This document shows, one piece after another, positions 1 to 7,355 of a DNA stretch of 16,720 nucleotides (positions within the stretch are counted from its first letter, which is position 1; the number at the start of each line of letters is the position of its first letter). The stretch covers positions 1-16,720 of the forward strand of contig WJIN01000296.1 in the NCBI GenBank assembly GCA_014730295.1. The letters are read 5' to 3'. The DNA comes from Promethearchaeota archaeon. Lineage in GTDB: Archaea; Asgardarchaeota; Lokiarchaeia; Sigynarchaeales; SOKP01. The notes beneath the pieces were generated by a model. It worked only from the letters and a program-made list of their open reading frames with translations, was not told where the DNA came from and made no database searches. The translations under genes and the position numbers were made by a program.

Positions 1-837
1 ATATTGGCAACTCCAGGTAAACAGCCCACAAGAGAGCAGCAATTACAAATCTTACCAGAATGTGATGCTTATTTGGCTGGAATTGAACCAATAGACGAGG
101 AGATATTAGAAGGATCAACTAAGCTAAGAATCATCAGCAGAAATGGGGTTGGAATAGATAATATCGATCTCAAAGCTGCCCAAAGATTAGGAATACCCGT
201 AATAATCGCTTCTGGAGCTAATTCACAAGGAGTTGCTGAATTATCAATCGGTTTAATCTTTAGTGCTATAAGATCCATTCCACTTTCAAACAACAGAATG
301 AAAAACGGTTTGTGGGAAAGAGAAAAAGGGATGGAACTTTTTGGAAAAACCTTAGGAGTTATAGGAGCGGGAAATATAGGGAAAAAAGTTATTAAAATGG
401 CTTTAGGAGTAGGAATGAACGTATTGGGATATGATTTATTTCCAGATGTAGATTTTAATCCTTCTGACAAATTTAGTTATTCGGAATTTGATGAGCTTTT
501 AATCAATTCTGATATAATTACTCTCCATTGTCCTCCAAGTGATACCCCACTAATCAATGAAAGGGCTCTCGAAAAAACGAAGGAAGGTGTAATTATAATA
601 AATACAGCAAGAGCGGGAGTAGTTGATGAGGGGGCGATATTGGATGGACTCAACTCAAGAATGATAAAAGTATACGCTACAGATGTGTATGATAAAGAAC
701 CCCCTGAAATGAATGATTTAATTGAACATAAGTATACAATTACCACTCCTCATATCGGAGGGTACACGGAGGAGAGCATAGATCGCGCAGCCGAGGTTGC
801 AGTTAATAATATAATCGACTTCTTTAGAGAGAGGTGA
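1..837 (+). CDS. D-isomer-specific 2-hydroxyacid dehydrogenase, 5'-partial
   Basis: NAD-dependent oxidoreductase of the phosphoglycerate/glycerate/2-ketoaldonate reductase family. It interconverts a 2-oxoacid and a D-2-hydroxyacid in the cytosol. The frame is open from base 1, and the first residues align to about residue 30 of usual family members, so the true start lies outside the window. Counting the TTG at position 4 as residue 1, the Rossmann loop is G121-A-G-N-I-G126 with an acidic residue at D144, which favours NAD. The catalytic triad is complete: R203 (in NTARAG), E232 (DVYDKEP) and H250 (TPHIGG). The stop at 835-837 sits 3 nt before the next ATG, and that gene's GAGGTGA ribosome site overlaps this gene's end, so the two are translationally coupled. 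The UlaG-like and KDPG-aldolase neighbours make a sugar-acid 2-keto reductase more likely than serine biosynthesis, but the substrate cannot be read from the sequence. Confidence 0.93.
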   Translation: MLATPGKQPTREQQLQILPECDAYLAGIEPIDEEILEGSTKLRIISRNGVGIDNIDLKAAQRLGIPVIIASGANSQGVAELSIGLIFSAIRSIPLSNNRMKNGLWEREKGMELFGKTLGVIGAGNIGKKVIKMALGVGMNVLGYDLFPDVDFNPSDKFSYSEFDELLINSDIITLHCPPSDTPLINERALEKTKEGVIIINTARAGVVDEGAILDGLNSRMIKVYATDVYDKEPPEMNDLIEHKYTITTPHIGGYTEESIDRAAEVAVNNIIDFFRER

Positions 838-840
838 AAT

Positions 841-1692
841 ATGCTCGAAAAGAAAGAAGTAGCTTCAATGGCAGACTTTATGAATAAATCTAATCCATTA
901 CTAGAGAAAAAAATTCAATTAGTTTGGTTAGGACAAGCTGGTTTTGCCCTGAGATATAGCAATATCTTGATATTAATAGATCCCTATCTTTCTGATTATT
1001 TATCAAGGAAGTATAAAGGGAATATTTTTCCACATATCCGATTAATGGAACCTCCCATGAAACCAAAAGAATTAACACATGTGGATTATGTTTTTTGTTC
1101 TCATCCCCATTCAGATCATATGGATCCAGAAACTGTTACACCTATTTCACAGAACAATCCACATTGTAGATTTATAGTACCAGGTCCAGAAATAGAAGAA
1201 GCGGTTACACGAGGTATTGATAGAGATCAGATTATTCCCGCTTATGTTTATCAAACAATTAATTTATGCGAAGATATTAAAATCCAACCCATTCCGGCAA
1301 AACATGAAGAATTTAAAATAAATGAGGCAAACGAACATTCTTACTTAGGATATATATTTCAGATTAATAATCAGATTCTATATCATTCAGGTGATTCAGT
1401 TCCATACGATCAACTACCGCAACTTTTAAAAGATTATGATGTAACTATTGCCTTAATGCCCATAAATGGAAGGGATAAATATCGAATGGATAATGGGATT
1501 GCAGGGAATTTCAAAATTCATGAGGTGCTTGACTTATGTCGAAACACCACGATTAAATCACTCATAGTCCATCATTTTGGAATGTTTGCCTATAATACCG
1601 CAACAAAAGAGGAATTAGAATATTTAGAAAATCTCCAAGATCCAAACCTTGAAATTATAATACCCAAGATAAATTATATTTACACAATTTAG
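841..1692 (+). CDS. UlaG-like metallo-beta-lactamase-fold hydrolase (sugar lactonase type)
   Basis: Metal-dependent hydrolase of the MBL superfamily, 283 residues, with the layout of L-ascorbate-6-phosphate lactonase UlaG. The metal motif is H88-P-H90-S-D92-H93, followed by H155 (AKHEEF), D185 in the HSGDS strand and H244/H245 before FGMF. The N-terminal WLGQAGF strand and the HSGD signature are typical of the UlaG branch rather than of beta-lactamases or RNases. It is cytosolic, with no signal peptide. The ATG at 841 is preceded by a strong GAGGTGA overlapping the previous stop. A later ATG at residue 10 is possible but lacks such a site. E. coli UlaG is about 70 residues longer, so the exact substrate is uncertain. 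Between a 2-hydroxyacid dehydrogenase and an aldolase, opening an aldonolactone is a reasonable guess. Confidence 0.85.
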   Translation: MLEKKEVASMADFMNKSNPLLEKKIQLVWLGQAGFALRYSNILILIDPYLSDYLSRKYKGNIFPHIRLMEPPMKPKELTHVDYVFCSHPHSDHMDPETVTPISQNNPHCRFIVPGPEIEEAVTRGIDRDQIIPAYVYQTINLCEDIKIQPIPAKHEEFKINEANEHSYLGYIFQINNQILYHSGDSVPYDQLPQLLKDYDVTIALMPINGRDKYRMDNGIAGNFKIHEVLDLCRNTTIKSLIVHHFGMFAYNTATKEELEYLENLQDPNLEIIIPKINYIYTI

Positions 1693-1723
1693 AACTAGAA
1701 ATTAACAAATCACTAATTTAGGT

Positions 1724-2368
1724 ATGATTAAAATGGATGTATATAAAAAATTAGAAGAATTAAAAATAGTACCCGTTGCAGTTATAGATGATGTGGAGAA
1801 TGCGATTCCACTGGGAAAGACTCTTGAAGAGGCGGGACTTCCAATTGTCGAGATAACTTTTAGAACGGAAGCGGCAGCGAAATCGATATCACGCTTAAGA
1901 GAAAACTTTTCTGAGTTGTTAGTTGGAGCCGGAACTGTTCTTAGTATTGAGCATGTGAACGACGCGGTCGATGCGGGTGTGGAATTTATTGTCACCCCAG
2001 GATTCAATCCCACTGTGGTGGATTATTGCGTGGAAAATGATATTGATATTTGTCCGGGATTAAACGCACCCTCATTTATCGAATGGGGTTTGGAACGAGG
2101 CTTAAATCATTTTAAATTTTATCCCGCTGATTTATCTGGAGGTCCAAAGATGCTTAAAACACTCTCTGGTCCATATCCATCAGTTAAATTCATGCCGACT
2201 GGAGGGATTGGAAATGAAACCTTGATTGAATATCTTAAACTTGATAATGTTTTTGCTTGCGGTGGAAGCTGGCTTGTTAAAAAAGATTTAATATCCTCAA
2301 AAAATTTTGAAGAAATAAAAAGAAGGGTGGAGAGTGCAGTATCCTTAGTTAAATCAGAAATAGAATAA
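1724..2368 (+). CDS. eda: KDPG/KHG aldolase (2-dehydro-3-deoxy-phosphogluconate aldolase family)
   Basis: Class I (Schiff-base) aldolase of the Eda family, 214 residues, the same length as E. coli Eda. It splits 2-keto-3-deoxy-6-phospho-sugar acids to pyruvate and an aldehyde phosphate. All key positions are present: E43 and R47 (VEITFRT), the VGAGTVL strand, the Schiff-base lysine K131 in HFKFYPA, and the phosphate-binding MPTGGIG and CGGSWL loops. The start at 1724 follows a weak AGGT. An internal ATG at 1733 (residue 4) is equally possible. It lies 31 nt downstream of the UlaG-like gene on the same strand, so it is probably the last gene of a three-gene unit. Many archaea use an unrelated DHDPS-type KDG aldolase, so this bacterial-type enzyme may have been acquired by transfer. 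It could equally act on KDPGal or on 4-hydroxy-2-oxoglutarate. Confidence 0.93.
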   Translation: MIKMDVYKKLEELKIVPVAVIDDVENAIPLGKTLEEAGLPIVEITFRTEAAAKSISRLRENFSELLVGAGTVLSIEHVNDAVDAGVEFIVTPGFNPTVVDYCVENDIDICPGLNAPSFIEWGLERGLNHFKFYPADLSGGPKMLKTLSGPYPSVKFMPTGGIGNETLIEYLKLDNVFACGGSWLVKKDLISSKNFEEIKRRVESAVSLVKSEIE

Positions 2369-2373
2369 ATATC

Positions 2374-2546
2374 CTAAACTCCAAAATATTCATGAACTAA
2401 TTTATTTACAAATTTGCTCTCATCTTCTCCTAAAATCATATTTTCTATAGTTAAATCCACACGTTGAGGTACAGTAATCGCGCGAATCTTTGCTTAGAAT
2501 TACGTTCTAATTTCTTAAAATTCTTAGGTACATTTAGTTTTGATAT
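2374..2546 (-). pseudogene. Possible frameshifted remnant of a small RHH-like DNA-binding protein
   Basis: Reading the minus strand, one frame (2546 down to about 2480) gives a basic stretch, KLNVPKNFKKLERNSKQRFA. An overlapping frame (2493 down to the stop at 2374-2376) gives RAITVPQRVDLTIENMILG followed by EDESKFVNKLVHEYFGV. Joined by one base shift near 2480-2490, they form about 56 residues with the strand-helix-helix rhythm of ribbon-helix-helix/CopG-type regulators. No start codon lies in frame, and a TAA sits just upstream of the first half, so the gene looks decayed. The second frame alone has an ATG at 2439 that would encode only 21 residues. The family assignment is inference from pattern, and a chance open frame cannot be excluded. 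Confidence 0.3.
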
Positions 2547-2571
2547 TTAGAAATTAGCGATTAGGTAGTTC

Positions 2572-2580
2572 TTAAATATT
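2572..2580 (+). promoter_or_regulatory. TATA-like box for the GH51 gene
   Basis: TTAAATATT is centred about 25 nt before the ATG at 2601. With normal archaeal TATA-to-start spacing, transcription would begin at or next to the start codon, giving a leaderless mRNA. This agrees with the lack of a ribosome-binding site before 2601. Confidence 0.4.
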
Positions 2581-2600
2581 TGTTTTGATTAGATGAGTTT

Positions 2601-4157
2601 ATGGTTGATATAAAAAATACAATACGCATTAATGTAAATTCAAAAACAAATTTAATAGATCCGAGAATTTATGGTAATTTTATTGAACATATCGGAGGTT
2701 GTATTCATAACGGATTATGGACTTATGACCTTGTCAACGTCCCTTTAGTTGAGGGAAATCCACTTTTATCTAGAGTACGAAAAGATGTATTACAAGCTGT
2801 GAAAAACCTTAACCCTACTATATTACGAGCTTTCGGTGGTTGTTATTCAGATGTATATCATTGGAAAGATGCTATTGGGCCCAGAGATAAGAGGAAAACC
2901 GTTAAAAACTTACATTGGGGTGCGGGCGATTTTGAGACTATTGAAGGATTAGGACCACTAATTGAAAACCAGTTTGGAACTGACGAATTTTTAACTTTCT
3001 GTGAGGAAATTGGTGCTGAACCCTACCTTAACGTGAATTATGGAAGTGGAACCCCCCAAGAAGCAGCAGAGTGGGTAGAGTACTGTAATGGTTCAATCGA
3101 TTCTGTATATGGGGCATTACGAGCAAAATATGGCAGATCAAATCCCTACGATGTGAAAATTTGGGGAATCGCGAATGAAATTTATGCGAACTGGGAAATG
3201 GGCTATGAAACCTCACCTAAAGACTATGCATTAAAATATCTTGAGTTCGCGAAAGAAATGAGAAGCAAAGACCCATCTATTGAATTAGTTGCTGTAGGAT
3301 ATGATAATTCTGAATGGAATCAAACCCTTCTAAAAAATCTTGGAGAAGATTGGGTCAATTACTTAAGTATTCACAGATATCTCCCGAATACTGCCGGTGC
3401 TTCCGCAGGGAGAAAACGGAGGGATAATGAAAAAAGTTATCACGCGTTAATGGCTTCAACACCTCTTATTGAAAATTACATCAAGGATACTTGGAAGGAT
3501 ATAACTGCAGCTCTAGGAGAAGATACCAATGTAAGAATCGCTTTCGATGAGTGGGGATTATGGTATCTGATTACAGATGTGATTAGGACGAGTTATAATC
3601 TACAAGATGGATTATGGACTGCGCTGACATTAATGATATTTCAGAGGATGTCAAACATATGCCCTATAGCCAATTGGGCTCAATTAATCAATTGTTTAGG
3701 GACCATTCAAACAGATCCCGATGGATTAATACTCACACCTGTCTATATAGTATTCAAACTATTTATAGATCATATGAAACGCAATCTTTTAGAGCAAATT
3801 AATGTAAATTGCTCTACCTTCTCAAATAAAAGTTTTAAAACTATACCTAAAAGAGATGACGTTCCCTATATTGAATGCAATGCTACTATTGATGATTCCC
3901 AAAAACATCTTTCTATTATATTTGTGAATAAACATTTTTCCGATCCATTAGCAGTAATTTTGGAGATTGAAGGATTTACTCCTCAATATGAAGCAATATT
4001 AGTAGAATTGACTAGTGAATCTCCTTTCGATTATAATACAATCGAAAATAGAACTAAAGTTAATATTATCAGCAGAACAATCAAAGATGTTGATTCCAAT
4101 ATGACAATTCAATTATCAGCACACTCTGTTTCGATTTTGAAATTAGAAAAGTTATAG
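2601..4157 (+). CDS. abfA: GH51 alpha-L-arabinofuranosidase
   Basis: Retaining glycoside hydrolase of family 51, 518 residues, the usual length for the intracellular group. It releases arabinofuranose from arabino- and arabinoxylo-oligosaccharides. The N terminus has the characteristic DPRIYGNFIEHIGGCIHNGL stretch. The (beta/alpha)8 barrel carries the acid/base E193 (WGIANE) and the nucleophile E317 (IAFDEW), and the histidine of SIHRY is present. A C-terminal beta-domain of about 120 residues ends with the usual HSVSILKL strand. No signal peptide is seen, so the enzyme acts on imported oligosaccharides. There is no clear Shine-Dalgarno; an out-of-frame ATG occurs at 2593. It is transcribed from its own promoter, 232 bp after the aldolase gene, and converges on the alcohol dehydrogenase gene. 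GH51 also includes some endoglucanases, but this enzyme matches the arabinofuranosidase branch. Confidence 0.95.
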   Translation: MVDIKNTIRINVNSKTNLIDPRIYGNFIEHIGGCIHNGLWTYDLVNVPLVEGNPLLSRVRKDVLQAVKNLNPTILRAFGGCYSDVYHWKDAIGPRDKRKTVKNLHWGAGDFETIEGLGPLIENQFGTDEFLTFCEEIGAEPYLNVNYGSGTPQEAAEWVEYCNGSIDSVYGALRAKYGRSNPYDVKIWGIANEIYANWEMGYETSPKDYALKYLEFAKEMRSKDPSIELVAVGYDNSEWNQTLLKNLGEDWVNYLSIHRYLPNTAGASAGRKRRDNEKSYHALMASTPLIENYIKDTWKDITAALGEDTNVRIAFDEWGLWYLITDVIRTSYNLQDGLWTALTLMIFQRMSNICPIANWAQLINCLGTIQTDPDGLILTPVYIVFKLFIDHMKRNLLEQINVNCSTFSNKSFKTIPKRDDVPYIECNATIDDSQKHLSIIFVNKHFSDPLAVILEIEGFTPQYEAILVELTSESPFDYNTIENRTKVNIISRTIKDVDSNMTIQLSAHSVSILKLEKL

Positions 4158-4163
4158 CATTCG

Positions 4164-4171
4164 AAAAAAAA
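4164..4171 (-). terminator. T8 tract ending the alcohol dehydrogenase transcript
   Basis: A run of eight A on the plus strand reads as eight T on the minus strand, about 60 nt past the stop of the minus-strand gene and just past the hairpin at 4194-4240. Oligo-T is the usual archaeal termination signal. Confidence 0.4.
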
Positions 4172-4193
4172 TCCAATTCTTTATCTTATGTTT

Positions 4194-4247
4194 AGGTTAA
4201 TAGCAAGAAGAATAGAATGAAAAAAATTTGCTTATAACCTATTTTTT
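4194..4247 (+). terminator. Hairpin terminator in the convergent gap
   Basis: AGGTTAATAGCAA (4194-4206) pairs with TTGCTTATAACCT (4228-4240) at 11 of 13 positions and is followed by TTTTTT at 4242-4247. It would end the GH51 transcript. The distal arm overlaps the stop codon of the opposing alcohol dehydrogenase gene (4232-4234). Confidence 0.4.
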
Positions 4248-5419
4248 AAAATTTGATGAATATCGTCCGAGCTTAAATGAACGGGATTATTCTTTAGCCC
4301 AGCCTTTTCGATAATTTTATCAAAATCGCCTTCTGTAATCCCATACCCACTCAATTTTTCAATATCCAAATTAACCGTCCACTTTTCAAGCCTTTCTATT
4401 AGCAAATCTAAATATTTATACATCTCTCCTTTTTTAAAAACTTCCTCACCAGCCATTAAAGCTCCAATCTCCGCATATTTCATGAGCGCGGGTCTCCCCT
4501 CTGTACCTTTTTCTCTTAACTTTATTATATTCATTTTAGTTGCTTCTGCCAAGAGTGTACCACAAACTACACCATGAGGGATTTCAAAAAATCCTCCAAT
4601 TGGAGAGGCTAGCCCATGTATTATTCCTAATCCTGCATTAGCCAGAGTGATTCCCGACATCAGAGATCCATAAGCCATCGCCGTGCGGACTCCAATATCA
4701 TCCGATCCAGTGGTACATGCTGGGACGATATTATCTTTCATATATTTGAGACCACTATAGGCCAAGGCATCGGTCATAGGGCTCGCTTTGGTAGATACAT
4801 AGGCTTCTAGTAACTGAGTAAAAGCATCCATTCCACACGCTCCTGTAATTGATGGTGGACACGTAAGCATTAGTTCAGGATCAATAATTGTGATATTAGG
4901 GATATAATTATCATGACGTAGAGATTTTTTAAATCCATCTTCCCCTACCTTACTAATGACCGCATTTTTAGTTGCTTCACTTCCCGTCCCAGAAGTCGTG
5001 GGTATCGCTATATATGGTATTTTTTTCCCATCTGGTTTTTTATTTCCTACTCCTTCCAAATAATTTATTATCGAATCTTGATGGGGGATCATTGCCGAAA
5101 TCGCTTTTCCCGCGTCTGTAACGCTCCCTCCGCCTATCCCTACTATAACATCTAAATTCTTATTGCGATATTCTGCGGCAATTTCATCGATCCTATTTGG
5201 GGAGGGTTCTTCCGTTATAGAAACATGTGAGAAATCAAATCCCCTCTGCTTTAAATTTGATCTTATTTTATCCCAATTTCCGGATTTTTCCAAAGAACTT
5301 CCCCCCATAACAACTAAGAGTTTATTGCCAAACTCTTGTATAATTTCATATAATTCTGGAAGTTTTCCCGCTCCGAAAATTATTCGTGGGATACTTGCGA
5401 ATTCAAATGGAATGATCAT
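4232..5419 (-). CDS. Iron-containing (group III) alcohol dehydrogenase
   Basis: NAD(P)-dependent oxidoreductase of the Fe-ADH family, 395 residues, full length. It interconverts an alcohol and an aldehyde, or a hydroxyacid and a semialdehyde. The N-terminal nucleotide-binding part holds GIGGGSVTDAGK (94-105) and PTTSGTGSEAT (140-150). The metal site lies in the helical half: D198 (GMD), position 202, H268 (IIHGLASP) and H282 (IPHGV). Position 202 is glutamine where FucO and similar enzymes have histidine. Related Fe-ADHs of the GMDALTQ type carry this variant, so it is probably a subfamily mark rather than damage. The gene lies 108 bp downstream of a TIM-barrel isomerase gene on the same strand and may be co-transcribed with it. 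Substrates such as lactaldehyde, glycolaldehyde or a sugar-derived semialdehyde would fit the context but are not determined. Confidence 0.93.
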   Translation of the reverse strand: MIIPFEFASIPRIIFGAGKLPELYEIIQEFGNKLLVVMGGSSLEKSGNWDKIRSNLKQRGFDFSHVSITEEPSPNRIDEIAAEYRNKNLDVIVGIGGGSVTDAGKAISAMIPHQDSIINYLEGVGNKKPDGKKIPYIAIPTTSGTGSEATKNAVISKVGEDGFKKSLRHDNYIPNITIIDPELMLTCPPSITGACGMDAFTQLLEAYVSTKASPMTDALAYSGLKYMKDNIVPACTTGSDDIGVRTAMAYGSLMSGITLANAGLGIIHGLASPIGGFFEIPHGVVCGTLLAEATKMNIIKLREKGTEGRPALMKYAEIGALMAGEEVFKKGEMYKYLDLLIERLEKWTVNLDIEKLSGYGITEGDFDKIIEKAGLKNNPVHLSSDDIHQILKNRL

Positions 5420-5527
5420 AATATTTTCACTTAAAGTTATTTACAAATGTTAATGTTTGTTTCGAATATGCTTTACTATTCTGCAAAAGTAATTAAAATT
5501 ATTAATTTTTTATCTTAAAATTTAAAT

Positions 5528-6298
5528 TCACTTTATGGCAACATCATGCAATATTTTCTGTAGATAACTCAAATCTTTCTCCATATGCTCTCTAAAATAT
5601 TCGAAAATGATTGGTCCATTAAAATCTCTGTGAATGATAAGCTCTCTCAAAATCTCTTTAATATTGATAATTCCCTTCTTATCTGTAATACTAAGATGGT
5701 TATCATGAACTCCATCGTTATTATGGAGATGGCATTCAAGAATCGGGCTTTTCAGATTCTTAAGATATGCTAAAGGATCTTTTAGTTTTGTTTTTGAATA
5801 CAGTGGGGCTAATTGGGCGTGTCCGATATCAAATGTTATTCCAACGTTAGGATACTCCCTAAGGCTCATCATTAAATTATTGAATTTCTCACAAGAAGTA
5901 TAATGGGTATTTTCAATACCAATTCTCAATTTAGGATATGAAGCAAAACATAGTCTTAAAAATGGTTTAATTTTAGAGACTAAAAGGTCTATTTTAGGCT
6001 CTGCATGAACAGTGAGAAGATTTGCCTTTATTTTCTGGGCGAAATTTAAGGAATCTTTCATAGCATTAATCCATTTGGAATCCTTCAGTTCAATTATGGG
6101 GGAATGAACGGTAAACAGTAATTCTTCATTGATTCTATATTCATTCAACTTGTTAATAAAAGATGGAATGATATCGCGAGGTAAGAACCCATCAAAAAAG
6201 ATTTCAAAAGCCGATAACTTCCCATCTAATGCATTTTTAAGAACATATTCAATTGAATGATGTTTTACGGTTTGAAAACCTATTAGATTCATAATCAT
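5528..6298 (-). CDS. Xylose isomerase-like TIM-barrel protein (sugar phosphate isomerase/epimerase family)
   Basis: Cytosolic TIM barrel of the AP-endonuclease-2/xylose-isomerase-like superfamily, 256 residues, typical length. The metal and substrate residues fall on successive strands: E32 (FEIFFDG), H65 (TVHSP), H98 (LLTVHAE), E129 (IGIENTH), D157 and H160 (FDIGHA), H190/H192 (ECHLHNNDG), H201 and E233 (IFEYFRE). Together they give the E-D-H-E divalent-metal set of isomerases and epimerases. Endonuclease IV itself has a richer set of metal ligands and a longer chain, so DNA repair is less likely. The start may be the ATG at 6298 or the one at 6292. A TATA-like AATTAAAT (plus strand, 6324-6331) lies about 30 nt upstream, and no ribosome site is seen. 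The precise sugar is unknown. The gene precedes the Fe-type alcohol dehydrogenase, which suggests a shared catabolic step. Confidence 0.85.
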   Translation of the reverse strand: MIMNLIGFQTVKHHSIEYVLKNALDGKLSAFEIFFDGFLPRDIIPSFINKLNEYRINEELLFTVHSPIIELKDSKWINAMKDSLNFAQKIKANLLTVHAEPKIDLLVSKIKPFLRLCFASYPKLRIGIENTHYTSCEKFNNLMMSLREYPNVGITFDIGHAQLAPLYSKTKLKDPLAYLKNLKSPILECHLHNNDGVHDNHLSITDKKGIINIKEILRELIIHRDFNGPIIFEYFREHMEKDLSYLQKILHDVAIK

Positions 6299-6406
6299 TA
6301 CCAGATCCTAACCATTAGAGGAAAATTAAATACTTTCAAAATTTGGTTGAAATCATAACTAAGATTTCTTTTCCTCCTTCTATAGGATTTCCTTTATATA
6401 AAACCG

Positions 6407-6814
6407 TTATTTTTCTCTTAACATTACAATTAACCCATATCCTAGCAAAATGTATCCCGTTAAGGCTATAGGATGACCAAATATTCTGGATGTGGTTGTA
6501 TCTAATAATCCAATGGTTTCAAATAAGAATAATCCAAAAGAGCTAAAAGAAATTATGATAATTCCAATTACGATCAATAACGCATTTTTTCTAACCCATC
6601 CCGAACCCCGAATTGCGATGATTAAATGGATTATCAAAGGAAATATTATCATGAGCAGTGTACCGATATTAAGAAGGATTGATGCCATACTTTTATTCAA
6701 AATAGCGATATATAATATACTAATAATGAGACTTATGATGGTAAAAATATATTTTGTCTTCTTATATACATATTTTTCGAGTAGGAAATTTAATAGTGTC
6801 AAACCAGTTAACAA
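6407..6814 (-). CDS. C-terminal part of a 7-TM membrane protein, split by a one-base frameshift
   Basis: This reading frame holds five hydrophobic segments, including IGTLLMIIFPLIIHLIIAI and LLIVIGIIIISFSSFGLFLF, and ends with a short basic tail. The ATG at 6814 is probably not a real start. The frame stays open upstream of it, reading FAPDDLSDILWRIGNIILL, straight back into the gene fragment at 6808-7092. Restoring one base in the A7 run at 6879-6885 fuses both parts into a 228-residue protein with about seven membrane helices. I do not recognise the family. No catalytic motif is visible; it could be a sensory or structural 7-TM membrane protein. A GTTTTATATAAAGG sequence downstream on the same strand may be a promoter for the next gene. 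Confidence 0.7.
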   Translation of the reverse strand: MLTGLTLLNFLLEKYVYKKTKYIFTIISLIISILYIAILNKSMASILLNIGTLLMIIFPLIIHLIIAIRGSGWVRKNALLIVIGIIIISFSSFGLFLFETIGLLDTTTSRIFGHPIALTGYILLGYGLIVMLREK

Positions 6815-7092
6815 AATAATGTTTCCGATTCTCCATAGAATGTCAGAGAGATCATCCGGCGCGAAAAAGTCATGGTAGAAAAAAAGAATCGATATACACC
6901 CAGTATTGAGAAAAGTATCACAATCCCAACGATATATGTCTTTGTTTGCTCATTTTCAAAAAATCCCTCTTTTCTATAGTATATGAAAGCAAAAAGAGCG
7001 ATTAGAAATAACCCTATTCCGTTAGTAATCTGTGAAATCATCATTATGGTCCGAATTGGCTCGGGATAATCATAAGCAGAAACAAAAATCAT
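6808..7092 (-). CDS. N-terminal part of the same 7-TM membrane protein
   Basis: It starts at ATG 7092 and encodes a short extracellular-like N terminus (AYDYPEPIRT), a first helix (IGLFLIALFAFIYY), an acidic loop and a second helix (IVGIVILFSILGVYRF). After the phenylalanine codons in the A7/T7 run at 6879-6885 the frame turns into non-membrane sequence with charged residues and stops at 6808. The alternative frame from the same point continues with a third and later helices. This abrupt change of character marks a frameshift, either a real inactivation, a sequencing or assembly slip in the homopolymer, or, less likely, programmed slippage. No good ribosome site is visible. TATA-like sequence occurs at 7144-7155 and near 7188. 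It lies just downstream of the large receptor-like gene on the same strand. Confidence 0.7.
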   Translation of the reverse strand: MIFVSAYDYPEPIRTIMMISQITNGIGLFLIALFAFIYYRKEGFFENEQTKTYIVGIVILFSILGVYRFFFSTMTFSRRMISLTFYGESETLFC

Positions 7093-7355
7093 CTATATAT
7101 TCTTTTTTTGGTTAATTTTGTTCTCAATAAAAATAATTAATGTTTTCATATATTTCTTTCTGTATGCAAATCTACAATATTGACAAAAATTATATAGCGT
7201 CTAAAAAGTGAATTATTTCTATTAATTCCGTTATCAGATCAAACTTCATCGGGCTTAAATTGATGTTTAAGAAACGGGTTCTGAAAAATTGGAAATTAAT
7301 AAGACGCTTATTTTAGTTATTATATTCTGGGGAATAAGGAGATTAAGCTGAAAAA

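Noticed and set aside
69..746. Two minus-strand open frames opposite the dehydrogenase gene
   Set aside because: They lie fully inside a gene whose motifs and catalytic residues are complete on the plus strand.
6359..6404. TATA-like TTTATATAAAGG followed by GGAGG and an ATG upstream of the TIM-barrel gene
   Set aside because: The ATG opens only six codons before a stop and is not in frame with the gene, so a leader peptide is not supported. It may still be an alternative promoter.
6492..6878. 128-codon plus-strand open frame opposite the 7-TM gene
   Set aside because: It is antisense to helices of the membrane protein, has no ribosome site or promoter, and its translation shows no domain character.
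7212..7317. Plus-strand frame ending in a basic peptide, including KKRVLKNWKLIRRLF
   Set aside because: About 35 codons, preceded by a stop, with only an internal ATG leaving 17 codons; there is no ribosome site and no known family.
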